From NCBI GenBank assembly GCA_014729595.1, contig WJJU01000303.1, positions 1 through 5,165 on the forward strand: a stretch of 5,165 bases of DNA, in the 5' to 3' direction. This document shows, piece after piece, positions 1 to 5,165 of the stretch. The first letter of the stretch is position 1; each line of letters begins with the position of its first letter. Made by a program: the position numbers and the translations under genes. The notes below the pieces were generated by a model. It did no database searches, had not been told where the DNA came from, and saw nothing but the letters and a program-made list of their open reading frames with translations. The DNA is from Chitinivibrionales bacterium (GTDB lineage: Bacteria; Fibrobacterota; Chitinivibrionia; Chitinivibrionales; WJMI01).

Positions 1-2
1 CA

Positions 3-1931
3 TATCACGATGTGTACGAAGCGGCACGTCGGTTTGATTTTTCGTCGATGGTCACTGATACACCGTCACTGGAACCGGATTTCTGGGATCCCACCGGCTT
101 GAGTTCAACCTATTCGCGCGCGCTCGCCAAGAGATCTTCATTGTCGAAGAATCCCGCGGGAGAATTCCGCAAGGCGTTGGCGCGAAGTTATGGAGCATCG
201 ATTCAACCGCCCCGGTACGATTCGACGGTCGTGGAGTCGCTGCTGGCGCTGAAACCCGATAGTCTCGACAGGATTCAGGTCGCCTATCCCAATCCGTCGA
301 TCGATACCCCGTGGACAGGTGGGTATGATTCGCTGTACATTCACAAGACTTACAAAGGAGAGGACGACAACGAAGCCCGGGATACCAGTATCGAAGTGGA
401 TTCGGTGCGTCAGTCCCGTTGGCTGGAGCGTGACGGCGCATACATTGAAGATCGGCGTGTGTGGGACAGTTTAGGAACTATGTTGCGGTACCGTGATCAG
501 CGGCACAGTGAGGATCAATATCGCAACCAACAGGGAATGTTTTTATATCGGCACAGAGCCGTTCTATCGGGAACAGTTGTTGCCGATATGATCTTGATCG
601 ATACCGATACCTTGAAGCAGGTACTAAACGCTCAACGCAGAGATACTTCTTCGGTGGGCTGGTGGTCGGACGGGGGCACTTCACAACTCAAGGCTTATCG
701 CGACACCCTCATACGAAAAGGTGAAACGATCACGGTTCGCACCTTGGCCGACTCCATCGATTCGGTAGCCGACGGGCTGGTGTACGATTTTACCAAGGAT
801 TTGCCGCAACCGGTACGTGTAACAGGGTGGGAAACCGCCGTCGAGGGTGATCCGGACACATCATTTTTTGATTTTGTGCAAACCGGTGCCGAGGCGCATT
901 CTTACGAACTTGTACGTTATCGTCGGGTGGATCGGTTTGCCGACGGTAATCGGTCTACGGCGTCTCTTGCTGAAGCGGATTCCTCCGACACCACGCGCCT
1001 GTTGACTATCCTGTTTGAGCCGGTGGTGGGTCGGTATCGCCAAACCCCTTACGGTGATGCTCGACTCAGGCACTACTTCTACACGCTCGAACACCGGGAA
1101 GGTTGGGAAAAGCCGGTGGTTTTGGAAGCGGTTCGAGTGGATTCAATGGACGATTCCGGCATAACTCGCGGCGCTACGTGGTGGTACCGGCCGGCGGCGC
1201 CCGTGCCCTTAAGCGAAATTGCCGATTTGGAGCCGGGACGCCTAAATGTTACGGTGTCGCATACCACGCAAGCCGGATTCACGCGATCACGGACTTGGTC
1301 CCGGGCGGATACCGGCGACAAGACGGAATACAACTATACATGGGTCAGTTTGAGTAACGACACGATTGCAATGTCGGCGGCGCCGCGCAACGGTGGCATG
1401 GAATACGATTATGTGATGAATACGAATCTGTTCCGACACGGGGTGGTTACTTCGGAGGAAACAGCAGTTGAGGTGCTTGACACACTTGGTCTCGCCCGTA
1501 GCCGCTTTACTGCTGCGAGTGTGCCCGGTGCCGACGGTTCAGGGCGGATCGAGGTCGCGGGGTTGGATACTTTTGCCATGCGACTGTCGGGAGACACCAT
1601 CCATGTCGAAATAAAGAATACGGCGAGCGCTCTTCCCTGTACCGGGTTTAGTTGGGTGCACACCGACAGCGGCTTTGTGGCCGAGGTGATCGATACCGGT
1701 CGGAACGAGACCTACCTCTATGTGATAAGCATCGATCCGACGGGTACCATGGAAGGGCGTTTTGACGGGCCGAGCGGCACCGATGGGAGGTCGATCCACA
1801 TGAAGCCGACCTACGAGGGAGCGTCGGATCTGGGCGGGATATCGAACACCGCCGACACATCCGTTTCGGCAACCTTGAAAATCAGCCTGTGGGGAACCAA
1901 CTCGCTGGCCGATGAGTACACTTTTTATTGA
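3..1931 (+). CDS. Large hypothetical protein, 5'-truncated, probably extracytoplasmic
   Basis: I do not recognise this protein. The frame is open from the first complete codon (Tyr-His-Asp at bases 3-11) to the TGA at 1929-1931. A GTG at 12 could serve as a start, but no Shine-Dalgarno is visible in the 11 bases before it. The frame continues to the window edge, so the true start and any signal peptide are probably upstream. About 640 residues are visible. The protein is rich in Asp, Ser, Thr and aromatic residues, with many Asp-Ser/Asp-Thr pairs, and I saw only one cysteine (in 'LPCTGF'). The first half is charged. From about base 1200 the text looks beta-rich, with alternating polar and hydrophobic residues, and it ends in an aromatic tail (DEYTFY). 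I saw no catalytic motif, Walker motif or membrane helix. This composition suggests an exported or surface protein, which is inference. ftsX follows after 14 bases, so the two are likely cotranscribed. That the frame is coding is well supported by its length; the function is unknown. Confidence 0.8.
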   Translation, partial: YHDVYEAARRFDFSSMVTDTPSLEPDFWDPTGLSSTYSRALAKRSSLSKNPAGEFRKALARSYGASIQPPRYDSTVVESLLALKPDSLDRIQVAYPNPSIDTPWTGGYDSLYIHKTYKGEDDNEARDTSIEVDSVRQSRWLERDGAYIEDRRVWDSLGTMLRYRDQRHSEDQYRNQQGMFLYRHRAVLSGTVVADMILIDTDTLKQVLNAQRRDTSSVGWWSDGGTSQLKAYRDTLIRKGETITVRTLADSIDSVADGLVYDFTKDLPQPVRVTGWETAVEGDPDTSFFDFVQTGAEAHSYELVRYRRVDRFADGNRSTASLAEADSSDTTRLLTILFEPVVGRYRQTPYGDARLRHYFYTLEHREGWEKPVVLEAVRVDSMDDSGITRGATWWYRPAAPVPLSEIADLEPGRLNVTVSHTTQAGFTRSRTWSRADTGDKTEYNYTWVSLSNDTIAMSAAPRNGGMEYDYVMNTNLFRHGVVTSEETAVEVLDTLGLARSRFTAASVPGADGSGRIEVAGLDTFAMRLSGDTIHVEIKNTASALPCTGFSWVHTDSGFVAEVIDTGRNETYLYVISIDPTGTMEGRFDGPSGTDGRSIHMKPTYEGASDLGGISNTADTSVSATLKISLWGTNSLADEYTFY

Positions 1932-1945
1932 TGTGACAATGGTCC

Positions 1946-2800
1946 ATGAGAAACCTGACCTATTTCGTACGCGAAGCGTTCAGGGGTTTTTTTCAGGCAA
2001 AACTCATGACGTTTGTCTCGATTGTTACGGTTGGCGTAACGCTCTTTTTCCTTGGTGCGGCTCTTGTCGCCTTCTTGAATCTACATCGATGGTTGGGGGA
2101 AGCCTCGGAGCAAGCCGGGATCATTCTCTATCTGCACGATGATACGGCGTCGGATTCATTGGCCAGGGCGCACCTTGAAACGCGTATCCGTTCGTATCCC
2201 CAGACGGCGTCGGTAACGTTCGTCGACAAAGAAGAAGCCCGCCGGCGCTTTGAAGAACTGTACGGTCTTGAAATGCTCGAGGCGGTTGAGGACAATCCGC
2301 TGCCGGCGTCATTTGAGTTGACCCTTGACAAAAACTACCGGGCGCCCGAGGCGCTTGCAACGCTGAGAGATGAATTCGGTGGGTTGACCGGAGTCGAGGA
2401 GGTTCGTTATTCGGAGGAGTGGCAAAGATTTCTCGAAAGCGCGCGGATCTACTTTTTGCTGGCGGCGGGGCTGCTGGTTCCGGTATTCATTTTGGCGTTG
2501 CATTTTATGATCGCCAATACGATCAAACTCACCATTTACGCTCGACGGGATTTGGTGACCAATATGCATTTTGTGGGGGCTACCGACACCTACATTAAGA
2601 TGCCGTTCATTCTGGAGGGAATGGTTCAGGGCATGTTTGGCGGTGGTTTTGCCGTAGCCGCTCTTGCGGCGTTCAAGGTCTTGCTGAGCAAACTTTCGCT
2701 GTATTGGGGCCCGTGGTACTTTCTTCTACTCGTCTTTGCGATGGGGGTAGTGTTCGGTTGGATGGGGAGCAGAAGCGCGGTACGCAAGTTCCTGACCTGA
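1946..2800 (+). CDS. ftsX: Cell division protein FtsX (FtsEX ABC-transporter-like permease)
   Basis: FtsX is the inner-membrane subunit of FtsEX. With the ATPase FtsE it passes conformational signals to a periplasmic partner that switches on septal peptidoglycan hydrolysis. The 284 residues are near the usual length and show the expected topology. A short cytoplasmic N-terminus is followed by TM1 (about 22-44) and an extracytoplasmic domain (about 45-165) with the family signature DNPLPASFEL at 116-125. TM2 (about 168-190) follows, then the cytoplasmic motif NTIKLTIYARR (191-201), VGAT (210-213), FILEG (221-225), TM3 (about 226-246) and TM4 (about 256-274), ending in a basic tail (VRKFL). The ATG at 1946 is fixed as the start by an in-frame TGA at 1934-1936 with no other start codon between. 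No clear Shine-Dalgarno precedes it, so translation may be coupled to the upstream gene. The 3' end overlaps the EnvC-type gene, its expected partner. No ftsE is in the window. Confidence 0.95.
   Translation: MRNLTYFVREAFRGFFQAKLMTFVSIVTVGVTLFFLGAALVAFLNLHRWLGEASEQAGIILYLHDDTASDSLARAHLETRIRSYPQTASVTFVDKEEARRRFEELYGLEMLEAVEDNPLPASFELTLDKNYRAPEALATLRDEFGGLTGVEEVRYSEEWQRFLESARIYFLLAAGLLVPVFILALHFMIANTIKLTIYARRDLVTNMHFVGATDTYIKMPFILEGMVQGMFGGGFAVAALAAFKVLLSKLSLYWGPWYFLLLVFAMGVVFGWMGSRSAVRKFLT
2743..2750 (+). promoter_or_regulatory. Putative ribosome binding site supporting the TTG start of the EnvC-type gene
   Basis: GGGGGTAG lies inside the ftsX coding sequence. Its G-run ends 10 bases before TTG 2758. 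It is the reason for preferring TTG 2758 over the longer TTG 2704 and GTG 2713 options, together with the better signal-peptide shape that 2758 gives. The match to a Shine-Dalgarno is G-rich rather than perfect. Confidence 0.45.
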
Positions 2801-4002
2801 TCTTTGTATGGATCATTATCCTTGGGGTTGCGGCCGGCCGGGCCGCTCACGGGGACAATGGTGTGGAGGATTACGCCCGCAAGATAGAGCGCAAGTCCGC
2901 CGCATTGGATTCGATTAAGTCTGAATTGAATCGGGGGAGACGTAAGCTGGAGGAGTTGAAGCGGAAAGAAGGTTCGTACTTGGAGCAGTTGGCGCAAGTC
3001 GAGAAAAATATCGGCAATTCGCAAAGCTACCTGGCGCAGGTGCGCAGGACGATCGACACGGTCTCGGGGCGCATTGATACGCTTTTGGATTCTCTCGGTT
3101 TTGCCGAGCGCAAACTCGATCGCCGTCGAAGGGTAATGAAAGAGCGCTTGCGGGATATTTACAAGGCGGGAAGAGCCTACAAGACGGATGCGCCGGGATT
3201 GATCCGAATCGCCGTCACATCGGTAAACATTGCCGATTTGATTCATCGGGTTCGATACTCGCAAGCGCTGAGTGCATACGATAAAGATCTATTGGAGGCG
3301 ATACAAGAGACGCAGCTTCGCATTCTGGAACATACCGAAACGCTTCAAGCGCAACGGGAGGAGTTGTTGGCGTTAAGGGCCGCCAAGGAGGAAGAACAAA
3401 GTATGTTGGTGGCGGAGCAGCAGGCTCGTCAAGAGACTCTGGAGGAAGTGCGTGCCGAGAAGGAAGCATACGTTGCCATGGTCGGTGAGCTGGAGCAAGC
3501 TCAGTCCGAGTTGAATTTGATAATCAAACAGTTGGAGAAGAAGCGTAAGGAAGCCGAAAAGGATAAGGCTCGTCGAGCCGAAATAGCCTTCGCCAAGCGC
3601 AAAGGCGCGCTTCCCTGGCCGGTCGACGGAAAGGTGGTTCGTCGGTTTGGCAAGATTGTCCATCCCGTCTACAAGACCGTAACCATGAATCATGGTATCG
3701 ATATCGAAGCGACTAAGGGGCGGAAAGTCATGTGTGTAGCGCCGGGGCGCGTGGATTACGTCGGATGGATGCGGGGGTACGGCAAGTTTGTTATTGTAAA
3801 CCATTTCGACGGTTATCTGACGATATATGCTCATCTGGGCGATATTTCGGTTGCGCAGGATCAAGATGTTGAGTATGGCACGGTATTGGGGGTTGTGGGA
3901 GAGACGGGGAGTCTTTCGGGGCCCAAGCTTCATTTTCAGATACGGCAGGCTACCGAACCTATCGATCCGGCGGGGTGGCTCGAAAAAGAGGTGCGGAGCT
4001 GA
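2758..4002 (+). CDS. EnvC-type murein hydrolase activator, coiled coil plus degenerate LytM/M23 domain
   Basis: Probable periplasmic activator of peptidoglycan amidases, docked on FtsX. From TTG 2758 it has 414 residues. A basic n-region (KR at 6-7) and a hydrophobic segment (about 14-27) look like a signal peptide ending near an Ala/Gly-rich stretch. Long Lys/Glu/Gln-rich coiled coils follow at about 36-135 and 167-280, flanking a NIADLIHRVRYS segment (157-168) typical of the family. The LytM domain spans about 285-412 (starting LPWPVDG). Active LytM enzymes have HxxxD, a YxHL histidine and HxH. Here the positions read N311-x3-D315, H359, and K390-L-H392, so one zinc ligand and one catalytic His are replaced. 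This supports an activator rather than a hydrolase. In-frame TTG 2704 and GTG 2713 are alternative starts, but they would add residues before the signal peptide. TTG 2758 has a GGGGG 10 bases upstream. The gene overlaps ftsX by 43 bases. The family call is strong, the start moderate. A catalytically active M23 peptidase is unlikely. Confidence 0.9.
   Translation: MDGEQKRGTQVPDLIFVWIIILGVAAGRAAHGDNGVEDYARKIERKSAALDSIKSELNRGRRKLEELKRKEGSYLEQLAQVEKNIGNSQSYLAQVRRTIDTVSGRIDTLLDSLGFAERKLDRRRRVMKERLRDIYKAGRAYKTDAPGLIRIAVTSVNIADLIHRVRYSQALSAYDKDLLEAIQETQLRILEHTETLQAQREELLALRAAKEEEQSMLVAEQQARQETLEEVRAEKEAYVAMVGELEQAQSELNLIIKQLEKKRKEAEKDKARRAEIAFAKRKGALPWPVDGKVVRRFGKIVHPVYKTVTMNHGIDIEATKGRKVMCVAPGRVDYVGWMRGYGKFVIVNHFDGYLTIYAHLGDISVAQDQDVEYGTVLGVVGETGSLSGPKLHFQIRQATEPIDPAGWLEKEVRS
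3988..3993 (+). promoter_or_regulatory. Ribosome binding site of holB
   Basis: GAGGTG sits 8 bases before ATG 4002, within the last codons of the EnvC-type gene. It decides the holB start in favour of 4002 over the in-frame codon at 3975. A second purine patch, CGGAG at 3994-3998, is too close to be the main site. Confidence 0.7.
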
Positions 4003-5150
4003 TGGCACGATTGGAATGGAAAAAATTTGTTGGCCAGGAGCGTGTCAAAGAAACGCTCAAGACCGCTTTCGACAACGATGCTCTTGGGCATGCTTACCTG
4101 TTTAGCGGTGCGCCGGGGGTGGGGACGCTTCCGGCCGCCGTGGAGCTTGCGACGGGGCTGTTGTGCGACGGCGCCGAGGTGCGGCCGTGCTATGAATGCG
4201 AATCGTGCCGTCTTGTGCGGGCGCATGCGCATCCCGATCTAAATACGGTTTTCCCGGTGGAACTCTCTCGTGAGCATCGTTCGGGCACGAAATTGAGCGA
4301 AGCGGGATGGGCGTATCTGGCGGAGCGGGCGCTCGACAAGATACGCAATCCTTACGTATTGGATGAGCTTTCCGGGTTGCCGCAGATTCCCGTCGAATGG
4401 ATCCGTGAACTCAATCATTCGGTGCTTCGTGGGGCTTCTAGGGGGCGGTGGTGTGTCGCGATCCTCGACGGGATCGAGACCATGAACGCGGAGTCGGCCA
4501 ATGCGATGCTTAAAACATTGGAGGAGCCGCCGACCAATACTATACTCATCCTTTGCACGGCCCGACCTCATGCGGTATTGCCCACGATTCTTTCGCGCTG
4601 CCAAATCCTGCGTTTCGGCCATATAAAGCCGGAATGCATGACCGCCGCGCTCGAGACGATGCTGGATCGCTCCGCGGAAGACACCGCGATCGCAAACGCG
4701 GTTCGTTGTGCCGGTGGATCGCTGGGCAAGGCGCTTGCCTTGGTGGCGCAGCCACTCGATGAGCAGTTGGGGGTAGCCCGTGCTCTTTTGCAATTGTGCG
4801 CCGAAGAGGACTGGCTTCGTGTCGCGGAGGGTCTCGAAGCGTTAGTGGGTGGTGATCTCAACCAGGGGCGTGACTACGGCGCGGCCGAGCGGATTCTGAC
4901 GTATGTCATGTATGTTGTTCGGGAGGGCGTTGTGGGGAGCCGCGAAGGTGGTCAAAACTATTTTTCTGAGGTTCCGGCCGTACATGCCACGGCTGGAACC
5001 ACGGATCCCGAGGCCGCGCGCCGCATGCTCGACATCTGTCAGGAAGCTATCGGTGGAGTGCGTGCACGGGGTAATGTGATGTTGGTACTGACAATGTTCC
5101 TTATTGCGATGAGGGAAGTGATACATGAGCAAGAACAGCAACCTCGTTGA
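4002..5150 (+). CDS. holB: DNA polymerase III subunit delta' (clamp loader)
   Basis: Delta' is the stator of the clamp loader that places the sliding clamp on primed DNA. The protein has 382 residues. The N-terminal AAA+ fold begins FVGQERVKETL (9-19). The P-loop reads GAPGVGTL (36-43), with Thr where ATP-binding relatives have Lys, which fits a non-hydrolysing delta'. A four-cysteine zinc module follows (C55, C63, C66, C69), then HPD (77-79). The Walker B-like VAILDGIETM (152-161) leads into NAMLKTLEEPP (167-177). SRC at 198-200 is the arginine-finger motif delta' supplies to its neighbour. An extra segment of roughly 35-50 residues lies between the zinc module and the Walker B-like strand. 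The C-terminal half is mostly helical and weakly conserved, as is usual. The ATG at 4002 overlaps the preceding TGA by one base (TGATG) and has GAGGTG at 3988-3993. An in-frame start 27 bases upstream at 3975 is less likely. dnaX is ruled against by the missing P-loop Lys and the length. Confidence 0.92.
   Translation: MARLEWKKFVGQERVKETLKTAFDNDALGHAYLFSGAPGVGTLPAAVELATGLLCDGAEVRPCYECESCRLVRAHAHPDLNTVFPVELSREHRSGTKLSEAGWAYLAERALDKIRNPYVLDELSGLPQIPVEWIRELNHSVLRGASRGRWCVAILDGIETMNAESANAMLKTLEEPPTNTILILCTARPHAVLPTILSRCQILRFGHIKPECMTAALETMLDRSAEDTAIANAVRCAGGSLGKALALVAQPLDEQLGVARALLQLCAEEDWLRVAEGLEALVGGDLNQGRDYGAAERILTYVMYVVREGVVGSREGGQNYFSEVPAVHATAGTTDPEAARRMLDICQEAIGGVRARGNVMLVLTMFLIAMREVIHEQEQQPR
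4970..5000 (+). repeat. 12-bp inverted repeat (hairpin) within holB
   Basis: The arm GGTTCCGGCCGT (4970-4981) pairs with ACGGCTGGAACC (4989-5000) over all 12 positions in RNA, with one G-U pair (4976/4994) and a 7-base loop. It is in-frame coding sequence for the C-terminal part of delta' (reads EVPAVHATAGT). It has no T-run on its 3' side on either strand, so it is not an intrinsic terminator. It ends about 125 bases before the downstream gene start. It could be a chance structure, an mRNA stability or processing element, or a protein-binding palindrome. Confidence 0.6.
5111..5115 (+). promoter_or_regulatory. Ribosome binding site of the PSP1-like gene
   Basis: GAGGG (within GAGGGAAG) lies 9 bases before ATG 5125, inside the holB coding sequence. 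Together with the in-frame stop at 5119-5121 it supports the annotated start of the truncated downstream gene. Confidence 0.65.
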
Positions 5151-5165
5151 GGTGGTGTTCAAAGG
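5125..5165 (+). CDS. Start of probable PSP1-domain (YaaT/RicT-like) protein, 3'-truncated
   Basis: Only 13 full codons are visible, reading MSKNSNLVEVVFK. The short polar lead followed by a VEVVFK strand matches what I recall of the N-terminus of PSP1-domain proteins of the YaaT/RicT family. In Bacillus subtilis the yaaT gene lies directly after holB, and the product takes part in an Fe-S regulatory complex affecting RNase Y and developmental regulators. An in-frame TGA at 5119-5121 leaves ATG 5125 as the first available start, and GAGGG at 5111-5115 is well placed. The gene overlaps the end of holB by 26 bases, which implies translational coupling. The presence of a gene start is well supported. 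The family call rests on 13 residues and on gene order, so it is provisional. Confidence 0.6.
   Translation, partial: MSKNSNLVEVVFK

Noticed and set aside
12..14. GTG as the true start of the first gene
   Set aside because: The frame is open to the window edge, no ribosome binding site precedes the GTG, and no signal peptide follows although the protein looks exported. An upstream start is more likely.
1103..1357. Alternative + strand frame of 84 residues inside the first gene
   Set aside because: It is fully nested in the long frame, has no supporting ribosome binding site, and its composition is Gly/Arg-rich in the manner of an out-of-frame shadow.
1983..1996. GGGG followed by seven T in early ftsX, matching a -1 slippery pattern (G GGT TTT)
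   Set aside because: The frame runs correctly through it into a full-length, well-conserved FtsX. A -1 product would end near 2142 with no sensible domain. I did not identify a stimulatory structure downstream.
2827..2845. GC-rich palindromic stretch (GCGGCC / GGCCGC) at the signal-peptide end of the EnvC-type gene
   Set aside because: The stem is only about 6 pairs and is explained by Ala/Gly/Arg codons.
2626..3264. Long antisense reading frame of 212 residues opposite the ftsX/EnvC-type junction
   Set aside because: It is opposite strongly supported genes, and its translation has no recognisable domain or protein-like pattern. Long antisense frames are expected opposite coiled-coil genes of this composition.
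3373..4008. Antisense reading frame of 211 residues opposite the LytM part of the EnvC-type gene
   Set aside because: It is a shadow of a well-supported gene with no recognisable motif, and its start lies just past the holB junction.
4970..5000. Hairpin as an intrinsic terminator
   Set aside because: No T-run follows the stem on the + strand, and on the - strand it is followed by an A-rich rather than T-rich stretch. It is also inside the holB coding sequence.

Overview
This window is a gene-dense stretch of bacterial chromosome with everything on the + strand. It holds five reading frames in a row: a large unrecognised protein (5'-truncated by the window edge), ftsX, an EnvC-type LytM/M23 murein hydrolase activator, holB (DNA polymerase III delta'), and the first 13 codons of a probable PSP1/RicT-family gene. 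The junctions are a 14-base gap, a 43-base overlap, a 1-base overlap and a 26-base overlap. I see no promoter or intrinsic terminator between the genes, so the simplest reading is one transcription unit. No tRNA, rRNA, CRISPR array, insertion sequence or phage gene is visible.

Organism: a bacterium of moderate GC, mid-50s percent by eye. FtsX together with an EnvC-type activator implies septal peptidoglycan hydrolysis, and the EnvC-type protein carries a probable signal peptide. The delta' protein carries an extra segment of roughly 35-50 residues between its zinc module and the Walker B-like region, including a 'FPVE' stretch. From memory this resembles delta' proteins of the Bacteroidetes/FCB assemblage and related candidate phyla. 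That placement is inference with low to moderate confidence; I cannot name a genus.

Layout: bases 1-1931 encode the C-terminal 640 or so residues of an Asp/Ser/Thr-rich, probably extracytoplasmic protein of unknown function. Bases 1946-2800 encode FtsX, the membrane half of the FtsEX cell-division complex. Bases 2758-4002 encode its likely periplasmic partner, a coiled-coil protein whose C-terminal LytM domain has lost metal-site and catalytic residues, as amidase activators do. Bases 4002-5150 encode the clamp-loader delta' subunit. Bases 5125-5165 begin the next gene, which resembles the start of PSP1-domain (YaaT/RicT) proteins. A holB-yaaT order is known in Bacillus subtilis.

How they fit together: FtsX and the EnvC-like protein form a transmembrane signalling pair that licenses cell-wall cleavage at division. 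The FtsE ATPase that should drive FtsX is not in the window. The unknown first gene sits exactly where ftsE is normally found. holB and the PSP1 gene form a conserved replication/regulatory block joined to the division block by tight overlaps. The most interesting points are the unknown gene ahead of ftsX, the degenerate LytM site, and a strong hairpin inside the holB coding sequence.
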